Source: Chromobacterium sp. IIBBL 290-4
GTDB taxonomy: Bacteria > Pseudomonadota > Gammaproteobacteria > Burkholderiales > Chromobacteriaceae
NCBI RefSeq assembly: GCF_024207115.1
Contig: NZ_CP100128.1
Coordinates: forward strand, 1,302,001-1,366,000
Direction of reading: 5' to 3'
Length of the DNA stretch: 64,000 nt
Shown here: in pieces, positions 9,627 to 18,441 of the stretch
How the letters are laid out: each line of letters opens with the position of its first letter
Position numbering within the stretch: position 1 is the first letter of the stretch
Translations under genes and position numbers: made by a program
Notes under the pieces: generated by a model
Told to the model about the DNA's origin: nothing
What the model saw: the letters and a program-made list of their open reading frames with translations, nothing else
Databases searched by the model: none

Positions 9627-9952
9627 CCGAACTATCCTTTTGATTGCCTGACGGGCTCTGACTCAAAGTCGCTCACTCGATCCGTAAGGCATGAATCTTC
9701 ACCAAGACGGTATCTTAGCGTATCAATGAGCGTGATGGAGGTGGCCCCCTGCACCCGTGCTGTTGCTGGCCGTGACAGTCTATCGCGACAATTTCGGATA
9801 CCACCTTGAAATTGGCACTGTACTTTAGTGCAAGTCTGTCGACTTTCTGACGAGACCAGCTTGTTGACGCTTTCATGAAATCATAAAATCCCCGACTCCT
9901 TTCAGTTCAATGACATACCCTCGCCATGAGGGTATTTTTATTTGGGAATCGG
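9627..9952. other. Intergenic region between defence block and T6SS cluster
   Basis: 326 bases separate the minus-strand 225-aa gene from vgrG. No credible open frame, tRNA or strong hairpin is seen. It must hold the promoter of the minus-strand gene and that of vgrG. The base composition rises in GC after the vgrG start. Confidence 0.4.
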
Positions 9953-12793
9953 ATGGATTTGAACGCACTGTTGGCCAGTTTCGCCTCCGCCTTTGGCCAA
10001 GATCGACGGGTATTGACTTTGCGGCTGGGCACCGGGCAGATCTCAGCCGAGCAGCTGCTGCCGCTGAGTCTGCAGGCCGAAGAAGGTCTGTCCCAACCTT
10101 ACCGCTATACGCTGACCTGCTTGTCGCCGGACACCCATATCGAACTGAAGTCGCTGCTGGGCCAGCCGGCGCGCATCGGCATCGAGGATGCATCAGGCGG
10201 CGAGTCCATCCGTTGCGGCGTGGTGAGCGAGGCCAGGCTGGCCGGTGCGGATGGCGGCTTCGCCAAGTACGAGCTGACGATCGAACCGCCGTTCGCGCTG
10301 CTGCGCCACCGCCGCACATCGCGCGTGTTCCAGGACATCACGGTGCCGGACATCATCCAGCAGATCCTCTCCGAACATCAGCAGAGCAACCCGGCCTTCG
10401 CTCGCGTGCAGACGCTGTCCATCCAGGTGCAGCCGGCCCGGCCGCGCAGCTACTGCCTGCAATATCGCGAGAGCGATTACGAATTCATCGTCCGGCTGCT
10501 GCACGAAGAAGGCTACGCCTGGCGTTTCCTCCATCAAGACGACGATGGCCCACAGGTACAGCTGGCGGTGTTTGACGATCCGCATAGCCTGCCGGCTGCC
10601 CCCTTGAGCCGCGTGCGTTTCCACCGCGCCGACGCCACCGAAGACGAAGACGGCCTGACCGAATGGCAGGCCACCCGCCAGATCGTGCCCAGCAGCGTGG
10701 CGCTGGCCAGCTACGACTACAAACCGGTCGCCACCCAGCACAGCGAAGACGGCAGCCGCATCGAACAAGGCCAAGCCGGCCAGGCGCTGCAAAGCAGCCT
10801 CACGCAATACGACGCGCCGGGCCTGTATTACGCCGGCGACGATGAACAGCTGGGCCGCTACGCCCAGCTGCGCCAGCAGGCGCATGACCTGCAGGCCAAG
10901 TCCTTCCGCGCCAGCGGCACCGTGCGCGGCTTGCAGCCGGGCGAATGGTTCCGCCTGGACGACCATCCGGCGCACGAAACAGACAGCCCGCAACACCGCG
11001 AATTCGTGGTCACCGGCCAAAGCTTCCAGGTGCGCAACAACCTGCCCAAGGATCTGGCCCAGCACGTTGGCGCCCCCAGCGACGCCGCGCCGTTCACCAC
11101 CTCGCTGCAGACCCAGCGCCGCGGCATTCCGTTGACGCCGGCCTATGCCGACACGCCACTGGCCAAGCCCAAATCGCGCGGCGTGCAAACCGCCACCGTG
11201 GTCGGCCCGGCCGAGCCGACAGACCAAGTCGCCGACGAGATCTACACTGATGCCCAAGGCCGCATCAAGGTGCAATTCCATTGGCAACGGCCAGAGGAGC
11301 ACGTCCAGTTCGGCGCCAATCTCGACGACAAATCCAGCTGCTGGCTGCGCGTGGCCATGCCCAGCGCCGGCGCCGGCTTCGGCCACCAGTTCATCCCGCG
11401 CATCGGCCAGGAAGTGCTGGTCAGCTTCATCGAAGGCGACATCGACCGTCCCGTAATAACAGGCGTCTTGTACAACGGTAGCCACCCTACGCCCGACTTC
11501 AGCGGCGCCGGCAGTCTGCCCGCCAACAAGACGCTGTCCGGCATCAAGAGTAAAGAACACCAGGGCGGCGGCTACAACGAGCTGCTGTTCGATGACACGC
11601 CCGGCGAAGTGCGCGCCAAGCTCAGCTCCGAATCCGGCAAGACCCAGCTCAACCAGGGCTTCCTCACCCACCCGCGCAGCAACGGCAAAGCCCAGCCGCG
11701 CGGCGAAGGCTTCGAGCTGCGCACCGACCAGCACGGCGCCATCCGCGCCGCGCACGGCCTGCTGTTGTCCACCGAAGCGCAGAATGGCGCAGGCGGCAAA
11801 CAGCTGGCGCGCGAGCATGCTCAATCGCAGCTGGATGCCGCATTGAGTCTGAGCCAAGCCCTGGCCGAAACCGCCGCCGGCCAGCTTGCCGACACCATGG
11901 AAACTGGGCCGGATGAGATTGGCGACGACAACGCCAAGAGCGGGAAGAAGGACACCGGCCATCTCCAGCACCAGCTCGACGCGCTGGCGGCGTGGGAAGC
12001 CGGCAGCAATACCGACAAAGACGGCAAGACGGCGAAAGATCAGGCTGGCCAGCAACCGCAACTGGTTTTGTCAGGCCCTGCCGGTATCGCCAGCGTCACC
12101 GAGCAAAGCCAAACCTTGACTGCCGGTACTAACCTGAACCTCGTCGCCCAGCGCGACGCCAACCATTCCACGGGCCGACGCTGGATTCACAACGTGGGCA
12201 AGAGCATCAGCCTGTTCGTGGCCGGCGTGAAGGATAAGATCGGCATGAAGCTGATTGCGGCCAAGGGCAAAGTACAGGTTCAGGCGCAGAGCGATACGAT
12301 GGAGCTGACGGCGGATAAGGACGTCACCATCACCTCCTGCAAGGACAGCATCACTATCGCGGCCAAGGAAGAAATCCTGCTCAACGTGGGCGGCGGCGCT
12401 TATATCCGCCTCGCCGGCGGCAATATCGAGGTACATTGTCCCGGCACGGTCAGCGTTAAAGGTTCTCAGCACAACTTGAGCGGGCCGGCCAGCCTGAACT
12501 ACAGGATGCCCACCTTCGGCAAAGTCTATAGCGGTCGCTTCCAACTGCAAAACCAGAAAACTGGCGAGCCGTTGATTGGTCGGGCATACGCCATCAAGCA
12601 AGCCGGTGGCCGCACCATCAGCGGTTACACCGACCAGCAAGGCTGGACGATGACCGCCATGAGTCGGCAACCCGAAGGCATGAACTTGCAGGTCCTAGAA
12701 AAGGCTCCGGCCAAAACCGAAACCTTGCACCTGGCAGGCGGCGGTCCGCATGAGCTGGAGCTTGAAATGCGCGATGACGCTCAGCAAGGATAA
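9953..12793 (+). CDS. vgrG: Type VI secretion tip protein VgrG with C-terminal adaptor domain
   Basis: About 946 residues from ATG 9953, which has GGGAA six bases upstream; the frame opens at an ATG at 9926. Parts in order: gp27-like N-terminus (phage_GPD, SLQAEEGLSQPYRYTL; YCLQYRESDYEFIVRLLHEEG), the gp5 OB fold near residues 430-510 (IYTDAQGRIKVQFHW ... GFGHQFIPRIGQEVLV), a linker rich in Gln/Ala/Lys, the DUF2345 beta-helix (about 690-840), then a last segment from about 855 (FQLQNQKTGEPLIGRAYAI ... GYTDQQGW) that has the pattern of a transthyretin-like adaptor domain. Such domains hold a cognate effector, here presumably the next gene, whose start is 5 bases away. It forms the spike of the T6SS tube; no structural T6SS genes are in the window, so this is an orphan vgrG island. 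Confidence 0.93.
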   Translation: MDLNALLASFASAFGQDRRVLTLRLGTGQISAEQLLPLSLQAEEGLSQPYRYTLTCLSPDTHIELKSLLGQPARIGIEDASGGESIRCGVVSEARLAGADGGFAKYELTIEPPFALLRHRRTSRVFQDITVPDIIQQILSEHQQSNPAFARVQTLSIQVQPARPRSYCLQYRESDYEFIVRLLHEEGYAWRFLHQDDDGPQVQLAVFDDPHSLPAAPLSRVRFHRADATEDEDGLTEWQATRQIVPSSVALASYDYKPVATQHSEDGSRIEQGQAGQALQSSLTQYDAPGLYYAGDDEQLGRYAQLRQQAHDLQAKSFRASGTVRGLQPGEWFRLDDHPAHETDSPQHREFVVTGQSFQVRNNLPKDLAQHVGAPSDAAPFTTSLQTQRRGIPLTPAYADTPLAKPKSRGVQTATVVGPAEPTDQVADEIYTDAQGRIKVQFHWQRPEEHVQFGANLDDKSSCWLRVAMPSAGAGFGHQFIPRIGQEVLVSFIEGDIDRPVITGVLYNGSHPTPDFSGAGSLPANKTLSGIKSKEHQGGGYNELLFDDTPGEVRAKLSSESGKTQLNQGFLTHPRSNGKAQPRGEGFELRTDQHGAIRAAHGLLLSTEAQNGAGGKQLAREHAQSQLDAALSLSQALAETAAGQLADTMETGPDEIGDDNAKSGKKDTGHLQHQLDALAAWEAGSNTDKDGKTAKDQAGQQPQLVLSGPAGIASVTEQSQTLTAGTNLNLVAQRDANHSTGRRWIHNVGKSISLFVAGVKDKIGMKLIAAKGKVQVQAQSDTMELTADKDVTITSCKDSITIAAKEEILLNVGGGAYIRLAGGNIEVHCPGTVSVKGSQHNLSGPASLNYRMPTFGKVYSGRFQLQNQKTGEPLIGRAYAIKQAGGRTISGYTDQQGWTMTAMSRQPEGMNLQVLEKAPAKTETLHLAGGGPHELELEMRDDAQQG

Positions 12794-12798
12794 ATCGC

Positions 12799-14034
12799 AT
12801 GACCACCCTGACACCTAAAATGGCCGGCAACGGCGTCACGCGTTTGGAAGAGGACCGGCAGTTTGCCAAACTGCCCGTCTCGGAAAACAAGCCCTACCTG
12901 CAACCCAAGGCTGAGGCCGCAATCAAGGCACCCAGCGTTCGCACCGGGGTAAGCAAGTCAGGCAGGACGATTACCATCAATGCGCGCCAAGTGGTGATGA
13001 GCGGTTTGATCATTGCCGATGAATGGCTGCACGAGTTCTTGTGGTACTACAAAGCCGAGGTCTGCTTTGACATGCCGGTCGATCCGAAAGGCGTGCCCAA
13101 ACCTTTTCTCAGCACCACCCAAGGCAACGATCCAAACCGCCGGCATTCGTTGACGCCTTTCCCGAAAGGCATGCGCAAGGGCTGGTTGCGCCGACCGGAC
13201 TTGATCATTGTGAAAGACAAGGCGGTGCGTTGGCCTGGGCGCGCAACGGCGGATCATGATGGCGTCGCGCATGGGGATAACTTACATCGCGTGGTCGAAG
13301 TGAAATTTCCCGGTGACAGCCTGAGTGATAGCCAGGCCAAAGCTTATGAGAAAATCGCAGGTGGACGTGATCGTTTCACGCTATTGCACGTGATTCCCCC
13401 AGGCGAGAAGCAGAGGCAGACTCAGCCCGTTACCAAGCCTACCCCTGTGCTCGTGCCTAGGGCCGACGGCATTCCTCGTGGCGAGAACCGTCGGGTGCCA
13501 GTGTATGGCCCACAGCCTTTGCCAGATCCGGCCTTTTACGAAACCTGGTTGGACGAGGCCAAGCAGTTGGTACACAGCTTGGCAGAAGATGGAAAAACTC
13601 TCGCTAAAGACTTGCGGCAAGCGGTTGGCCAATTGTCAGAGAAAGTGCAGAAAGAGTTGAGGCAGCATGCGCCGTGGTTGTTTACCGCGGGCCATTGGCT
13701 GCAGGACAAGGCCAGTGAATCGTGGCACTTCGTCAATGAGCAGGGACAGCGTATCGCCAGTTGGACGAATGCCCAGTTGCGCGCAGCCTGGGCGGAGATT
13801 CAACGCTGTACCGACCTGACCTTGGAAACCTTACGGCAAATAGACTGGACGCAGGTCCTGCTGGACATTGGTAAGGGCCTGCTCGCCCTGGCGGCCATCG
13901 TCGCCGGGGTTGTGGTAGTGTTCATTCTCGGTGGCTGGCTGGTGGCGGCATTGGCCGCGTTGGTCGAAATGGGGGCGGCTGCCTGGGCAGCCGTTGCCGC
14001 GATGCTGGGTGGCGGCGCACTGGTTGCCGCCTGA
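12799..14034 (+). CDS. Putative T6SS nuclease effector (VRR-NUC-type) with hydrophobic C-terminus
   Basis: 411 residues. Residues about 60-200 carry a PD-(D/E)xK nuclease pattern: RRPDLIIVKD with Asp134, then VVEVKF with Glu167-x-Lys169, followed by DSQAKAYEKI, which is the VRR-NUC order. The middle (250-330) is helical and amphipathic. The C-terminus (about 350-411) has two strongly hydrophobic Ala/Val/Leu-rich segments (LLALAAIVAGVVVVFILGGW and a second one), which could help it cross the target inner membrane. No signal peptide. It lies 5 bases after vgrG and 22 before an immunity gene, so DNA damage in a rival cell after T6SS delivery is the likely role. Nuclease assignment is motif-based. 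Confidence 0.8.
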   Translation: MTTLTPKMAGNGVTRLEEDRQFAKLPVSENKPYLQPKAEAAIKAPSVRTGVSKSGRTITINARQVVMSGLIIADEWLHEFLWYYKAEVCFDMPVDPKGVPKPFLSTTQGNDPNRRHSLTPFPKGMRKGWLRRPDLIIVKDKAVRWPGRATADHDGVAHGDNLHRVVEVKFPGDSLSDSQAKAYEKIAGGRDRFTLLHVIPPGEKQRQTQPVTKPTPVLVPRADGIPRGENRRVPVYGPQPLPDPAFYETWLDEAKQLVHSLAEDGKTLAKDLRQAVGQLSEKVQKELRQHAPWLFTAGHWLQDKASESWHFVNEQGQRIASWTNAQLRAAWAEIQRCTDLTLETLRQIDWTQVLLDIGKGLLALAAIVAGVVVVFILGGWLVAALAALVEMGAAAWAAVAAMLGGGALVAA

Positions 14035-14056
14035 CAGCAAAATGGAATAATAAATA

Positions 14057-15253
14057 ATGAGCGTTCAAGAATATCCACGCATGCAGGCTTATGCGCGCAT
14101 TGCCAGCCAAGCAGACTTCATCGATGGCGTGACCCCGGAGGGTCTGGTGCTGGCCAAGCTGGGACTGATTTGCACCGTATACTTCCGAAATGGTGGCCAG
14201 CGGGAAACCGGCTATAAGGTCCTAGGCTGCTTTGACCGATTCGTCGAGCAATTCGGCGAGCATCTGCAAGGCCAGTTCCATGACTTTAGTGGCCGCGGTT
14301 TTACCTCCTTGCGCAAAGACAGCATCGCCAAGGCCAAAGAAAAGCTATCTGGATCCGTAGATGAGGGTTTGGCTGTTTTCTGGGTTCTGCAAAGTGAGAA
14401 AAACGGCGAAGTCGCTGCCGAGTATTCCATTTCAGCGCTGACCTCCAATGCAGAGAGCGATCCCTATGGCGCCATGTCTTGCGTCAAGATCATGCTGCCA
14501 TGGCAATTGCTAGCCGACGCGGACGGCGAGCAGAAATTCAGAGAGTGGGCAAACTACTTCTGCGAAACACTGGATGTTGACCATGGCTATGCGGGTCTGG
14601 CCTGCAATCTCCCCTATGATCGCCATCAATTCCAACCCTACGAATTTCAAATAGCGCAGCGCTATAGCGGACTGATGGTCGACTCGTCCGCGCTGATTGA
14701 TGGGGATAACCTGTCAGACCACATCAAAGGCGTCAGCTGGCTGACATTGCTTGGGCCGCGCTACGTCGAGCAGCTTGGCGGTATGGACGTGCTCAAGCAG
14801 CAGCTTCAATTGCCCGACGTCAGCGTACAAGAAACCAACAACGGTAGGCTGATCATTCAGGCTGGTATATTGCCGGATGTCGGAGCACCGGAAAACGGCC
14901 ACCCACCCGCCTATGTGGAGGTTAACCGGGTACTCAAGCCGATCCGCGTACCGAATCCAGAACAATTGCACAGCTGCATGGATGACGCGGAAGGTTTCAC
15001 CAAAACCAACACGCTCGAGTGGTATGCACGTTTTGATGATGCCGAGCCCGTACCAACAATGCCAGCCGAGGCACCTGCCAGTGGGCTGCGCTGCGAAGGT
15101 GGAAACGCATGTCCTGAAGGCGGAGTCTGGTGGACACCGGCTCAGACCGATTCACGTCAGTCGTTTAAGAAAGGGGACATCATGCCGGCCTTTCACGACT
15201 CCAGCTACGGCGCGACAATCTGGTATAAAGAAACAAATCAATCGGTTTCATGA
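14057..15253 (+). CDS. DUF3396-type T6SS immunity protein
   Basis: 398 residues, no signal peptide, consistent with a cytoplasmic partner that blocks an intracellular nuclease. The centre (CETLDVDHGYAGLACNLPY ... SWLTLLGPRYVEQLGG) is the hallmark of the DUF3396 type VI immunity family. A short C-terminal module follows (residues about 345-398, SGLRCEGGNACPEGGVWWTP ... PAFHDSSYGATIWYKE), which is often found attached to immunity or effector proteins. Position directly behind the nuclease gene supports the pairing. A degenerate small frame follows it. Confidence 0.85.
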   Translation: MSVQEYPRMQAYARIASQADFIDGVTPEGLVLAKLGLICTVYFRNGGQRETGYKVLGCFDRFVEQFGEHLQGQFHDFSGRGFTSLRKDSIAKAKEKLSGSVDEGLAVFWVLQSEKNGEVAAEYSISALTSNAESDPYGAMSCVKIMLPWQLLADADGEQKFREWANYFCETLDVDHGYAGLACNLPYDRHQFQPYEFQIAQRYSGLMVDSSALIDGDNLSDHIKGVSWLTLLGPRYVEQLGGMDVLKQQLQLPDVSVQETNNGRLIIQAGILPDVGAPENGHPPAYVEVNRVLKPIRVPNPEQLHSCMDDAEGFTKTNTLEWYARFDDAEPVPTMPAEAPASGLRCEGGNACPEGGVWWTPAQTDSRQSFKKGDIMPAFHDSSYGATIWYKETNQSVS

Positions 15254-15264
15254 GGCGAGTTGCA

Positions 15265-15360
15265 ATGAGCCAACCCGATCATCGAGTAACGGTGTCTGCA
15301 GGAGCCAACCTCGTTCATAATCATCTGGTATCAGATTGTGGAGACCAGGTTACAGCTTAA
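15265..15360 (+). CDS. Small ORF, 31 codons, possible remnant
   Basis: ATG at 15265 is preceded by GAGGCGAG and reads MSQPDHRVTVSAGANLVHNH and on to TAA at 15358-15360. It starts 11 bases after the immunity gene. The ribosome binding site and spacing look real, but the peptide matches nothing I recognise and the frame stops early, so it may be the start of a gene truncated by a mutation or rearrangement. Confidence 0.25.
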   Translation: MSQPDHRVTVSAGANLVHNHLVSDCGDQVTA

Positions 15361-15468
15361 CCGCAGCGACTGCTTCAAGTTTGAGTTAGTTACCACCACC
15401 ATGATCTGTACAAGCCGGTTCGATACCTATCTATCGGCATACAATGCATATCAGCATAACGTGTACAT

Positions 15469-15966
15469 ATGCTTTTATTCCTCGACACCGAATACACCGG
15501 CCAATTCCAGACTGCTCCCTTATTGATTTCTCTAGCTCTGGTTGCAGAAGATGGTCGCCGCGAATGGTATGCTGAACTTACCGATAACTGGGAGAATGCA
15601 GACTGCACTGGATTCGTCCGCCGAGAAGTACTACCACACCTTCACGGCCCCCGCATGACATGGGCGGAGGCACAGACTTCACTTCAGGCATGGATGGCAT
15701 CCTCACCACGCCACTGTATTGCTGCTTGTGACGCCGAACAGGATTTCCAGTATTTGCTACAGCTCTTAGGCAAACGCCCTGAAAATCTGGATCCGAAGCG
15801 GCTGGATTTGGCCCCACTGATCAGCACGGGCGTCTATCATCATGCAGTAGAAAAATACCATAGCAAGCCTGGGCACCCTTGGCACCATGCGTTGCATGAT
15901 GCTCGCTCATATCGACTCGGTTGGCTTGCTTACCAGGCAACCTCAGCAAAGAACAAGCAGAAATGA
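15469..15966 (+). CDS. DEDDh 3'-5' exonuclease-like protein
   Basis: 165 residues. The RNase H-fold exonuclease signature is complete: MLLFLDTEYTG with Asp6 and Glu8, Asp88 in AACDAEQDF, and HHALHDARSYRLG with His139-x4-Asp144. Length and pattern fit the small RNase T-like 3'-5' exoribonuclease family (PF16473 type). The substrate is not known from sequence. It stands alone on the plus strand between the T6SS cluster and the transposon region, with 108 bases before it that contain no obvious Shine-Dalgarno sequence. Confidence 0.75.
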   Translation: MLLFLDTEYTGQFQTAPLLISLALVAEDGRREWYAELTDNWENADCTGFVRREVLPHLHGPRMTWAEAQTSLQAWMASSPRHCIAACDAEQDFQYLLQLLGKRPENLDPKRLDLAPLISTGVYHHAVEKYHSKPGHPWHHALHDARSYRLGWLAYQATSAKNKQK

Positions 15967-16020
15967 TCATGATGGATGTCACTGCAGACATGGCCGCACC
16001 TGCACCTAGCAGTAATAAGC

Positions 16021-17016
16021 TCACCACAAAACACTCTCAACTTCAATATCAGCTTCAAGGTCCTGCCACAAATCATCGAAAGGAAATTTCCCGATGGTTT
16101 GGTTTGCTAAGTGGGTCCAGCCCCACAACCACTGCAGAAGCTTAAGCATGCCATCCTGCTGTTGCCCTCGTGTTGGAGGACCGACTCGCCAGTCAGGCAC
16201 AATGGGGATGCCGAGTCCGAACAGACAATCGTAGCCCTTCCTCCCGTAGATGAGGCTCTTCTTCACCCTGTCTATCGCCTTCTGGGATTGTAATTTCCCC
16301 TCATCCCTGACCGTGGTGACCGCATGGTTTAGCCGGTCTACGCCCTGGGCAAACATTTCGGCATCCAAAATACACCGGCCATTCTCCCAGATAGTGCGAC
16401 TGAAAACCTTTGCGTTCAATACCCCAAAGAACTCCGCCAGTAAGCCCCTGGCCTTGAACGTATCCCCGACGACCAGCATGCAGCGGTATATCAGCTCCGC
16501 CGCGGTTCGCATGCCGTCACTACGCGCTTGATGCCGGTAAATCTCCCATATCAGGACCAAGGCCGCCAAGGCATCAAGATTCCCGGCGCCGACCAGCGTG
16601 CGGCCCTGGCTATACCACAGCAGGTTGCGCGTCCCTGCCACCTCGGCTCTTCTCCAGTTAGCTATAGCCCTGCGCAGATCTGACTCCAACTGATCGATAT
16701 ACCGCGGAGCCTTCCGCAGCGATATCTCATCCTCGAGCAGGACTGACCAGAGCACGCTTCCCAACTCCTTCGATGACCCGGGAGCCTCTGCCTCGACCGC
16801 CATAACCAGTTTGGACTGCGGTACCCGTCTCCCATTCTTGTAACGTGGCCACTTCTTGGTTGATCCCAATTTTGAATCATCCTGATCAGACTGTTTGCGA
16901 TCAAACCTCTTCTCCAAGCCGAAAGCCGACGCTTCTCCCAACTGCCGGCGCACACCCTCGTACCAATAGCGCACCCTCAGCTCTTTAATCGACGACGGTA
17001 GGAAATATTTTTTCAT
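16021..17016 (-). CDS. Unknown protein beside Tn7-like module
   Basis: 331 residues from ATG 17016 (MKKYFLPSSIKELRVRYWYE); the frame is open to 17091. The N-terminal 80 residues are basic and look DNA- or RNA-binding (RRQLGEASAFGLEKRFD ... KWPRYKNGRRVPQ). The rest is mainly helical with many Trp, Leu and Arg (WRRAEVAGTRNLLWYSQGR, WLWGWTHLANQ). I do not recognise the family. It is divergent from the 104-residue gene at 17171, and both precede tnsA, so it may be a regulator or accessory protein of the transposon, or a neighbour at the insertion site. Confidence 0.65.
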   Translation of the reverse strand: MKKYFLPSSIKELRVRYWYEGVRRQLGEASAFGLEKRFDRKQSDQDDSKLGSTKKWPRYKNGRRVPQSKLVMAVEAEAPGSSKELGSVLWSVLLEDEISLRKAPRYIDQLESDLRRAIANWRRAEVAGTRNLLWYSQGRTLVGAGNLDALAALVLIWEIYRHQARSDGMRTAAELIYRCMLVVGDTFKARGLLAEFFGVLNAKVFSRTIWENGRCILDAEMFAQGVDRLNHAVTTVRDEGKLQSQKAIDRVKKSLIYGRKGYDCLFGLGIPIVPDWRVGPPTRGQQQDGMLKLLQWLWGWTHLANQTIGKFPFDDLWQDLEADIEVESVLW

Positions 17017-17170
17017 GAGGCCATGCCGAAAATTCGATGTGTGAATTTCAAAAATACTACTCAATACATTGAAAATAAAGATGCATTTCAAAATTTGTGG
17101 AAATTAAGTACGCTTTTTTGTCCACCTATGATAAGGCCAATCGATGGCATAGGATTAAGCAGTCCTGGAA
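17017..17170. promoter_or_regulatory. Divergent promoter region with repeats
   Basis: AT-rich 154-base gap between two divergent genes. The motif ATTTCAAAA occurs twice (near 17044 and 17085), and CCTATG...CATAGG forms an inverted repeat around 17127-17156. These could be operator sites for one of the flanking products. Nothing here is proven. Confidence 0.35.
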
Positions 17171-17485
17171 TTGAAAGAGCGTGACGTGGCGAAACAAGCG
17201 GATATAGAGCATTTAACTGGCGAACTAAGAGATAGCCTGACCAAGCTGTATGGCCCTTTATTGCCCAGTCGCGAGCTCTGGAAGATCTTTGGTTACGCCT
17301 CGCCGGCGGCGTACCGCCGAGCACGCGCGCGCAAATTGCTTCCTGTTGGAGAATTCGAGATTGAAGGCCGCCGGGGCTACTTTGCGCTCACGCACGACGT
17401 GGCCCGCTGGCTCGCGACGCAGAGTAGTCCACGCGTGCCATCACGGTCGGAGGAGGACCAAGAGGTCCATGCTGACAAGGAATGA
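17171..17485 (+). CDS. Small putative DNA-binding protein before tnsA
   Basis: 104 residues from TTG 17171, or 99 from GTG 17186; there is no ATG. The middle (LPSRELWKIFGYASPAAYRR and the following ARKLLP) reads like a winged helix-turn-helix as in excisionase/AlpA or PrtN-like activators, and the C-terminus is acidic. It lies 317 bases before tnsA on the same strand. A role in controlling or steering transposition is possible from context, but unsupported otherwise. Confidence 0.55.
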   Translation: MKERDVAKQADIEHLTGELRDSLTKLYGPLLPSRELWKIFGYASPAAYRRARARKLLPVGEFEIEGRRGYFALTHDVARWLATQSSPRVPSRSEEDQEVHADKE

Positions 17486-17572
17486 AAGGCCTATGGAACG
17501 AAGGGCTGGCCAGGAGGCACACCCTGAGTCGGATCCAGATCAACCAAAGCGAGAAGGAGAAGCTGAAATGTA

Positions 17573-17599
17573 AAAGGGTAACCAGACGGCTACCCCTTT
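17573..17599 (+). terminator. Hairpin after the 104-aa gene
   Basis: AAAGGGTAACC pairs with GGCTACCCCTTT around an AGAC loop, with one bulge. No long T run follows on the plus strand, so termination efficiency is uncertain. Confidence 0.4.
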
Positions 17600-17679
17600 G
17601 ATGCAAAAGACGAATCTTTTGCCCTCGACAAGCAAAGTATCGTCTCGCGCATCCTAGCGGTCAAGCCATTCCCCACTGT

Positions 17680-17750
17680 TTTCGACCCAAAACGGTCAGT
17701 TTCCAACTGAACGGCGGATTTTCACGTCCTTTTTGGGCCAACTTTCCAAC
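17680..17750 (+). repeat. Candidate TnsB-binding direct repeats
   Basis: Two units start with TTTTC, contain a C-rich centre and end in TTTCCAAC, the endings being at 17700-17707 and 17743-17750 (43 bases apart). Spaced repeats near tnsA are typical of the tnsA-proximal end of Tn7-like elements. A preceding TGT at 17678-17680 could be the terminus. No matching inverted copy was found on the right, so this remains a candidate. Confidence 0.3.
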
Positions 17751-17802
17751 AGATGCGTGACTGCGCAGGGAGAGGTCTTGCCGGCGCAGCCGGGAGAATA
17801 CG

Positions 17803-18441
17803 ATGCGAGTACGACGAGTCGTCACCCGTAGGGGTAGGCACATCCGTGGCTATTTCCCCTCCAAAAAAATGAAGCGAATGGTGGCATGGGAGTCGCTGCT
17901 GGAACGCGATGCCCTGCTGTTGCTGGAGCTATCACCTGGCGTGGTGGCCTACCAGGAGCAACCCGAAGAATTGGCCTATTGGGACGGGGAGGCCATCCGT
18001 GCCCATATCCCGGATCTGTGGGCCTCGCTACACGATGAACGGACGCTGTTCATTGAGATCAAGCCCTCGTCCGAACTAACCCGCCCCAGGGTCAAAACGA
18101 AGTACAGCCAGATTGCCGAGCAGATGCAGGCGCAAGGTCTGGACTACCGTCTGCTAACCGATACAGCAATCCGGCAGGTCCCCCTGTTCCGCACCCTGCA
18201 AACACTGCTGTATCACTACAACCATCCCGCGAGCCCCCTCCCAACCCGCAGCCAGCTTGCTGCGGCCTTCTATCTGACCGAATCCCTCCCCTTGGCGCAA
18301 TGCCTGGAGCGGTTCGGTCCCGACGTCACCTACAGCCTGATCGCGCAAGCTCGACTCTATGTCGACCTGACACAGCCCCTCGCGCCGGCCTCCCTCGTTC
18401 AACTACCTGCGGGAGAGCGCCATGCAACGATTTACTTTTAA
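17803..18441 (+). CDS. tnsA: Tn7-like transposase endonuclease subunit TnsA
   Basis: 212 residues, against 273 for Tn7 TnsA. The restriction-enzyme-like active site is visible: WESLLERD (Glu30/Glu34), IPDLW with Asp71, and FIEIKPS with Glu85-x-Lys87. The C-terminal half is helical and would contact TnsB and TnsC. It cuts the 5' ends of the transposon so that the element is fully excised. ATG at 17803 has GGGAGA upstream. Its 3' end overlaps tnsB by 20 bases. Confidence 0.93.
   Translation: MRVRRVVTRRGRHIRGYFPSKKMKRMVAWESLLERDALLLLELSPGVVAYQEQPEELAYWDGEAIRAHIPDLWASLHDERTLFIEIKPSSELTRPRVKTKYSQIAEQMQAQGLDYRLLTDTAIRQVPLFRTLQTLLYHYNHPASPLPTRSQLAAAFYLTESLPLAQCLERFGPDVTYSLIAQARLYVDLTQPLAPASLVQLPAGERHATIYF

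Larger units (their letters stand above)
17486..17802. other. Non-coding leader of the Tn7-like module
   Basis: 317 bases with no convincing gene. It holds a terminator-like hairpin (17573-17599), a smaller inverted repeat GCAAAAGA/TCTTTTGC just after it, and two related direct repeats (17680-17750) that could be transposase binding sites. The tnsA-proximal transposon end probably lies here, but no terminal sequence could be matched to a partner elsewhere. Confidence 0.4.

Noticed and set aside
10193..12061. 622-codon antisense open frame over vgrG
   Set aside because: A shadow frame caused by high GC; it has no protein-like motifs, and vgrG is certain.
15265..15468. Additional T6SS PAAR gene
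   Set aside because: No PAAR motif; only a 31-codon frame is present.
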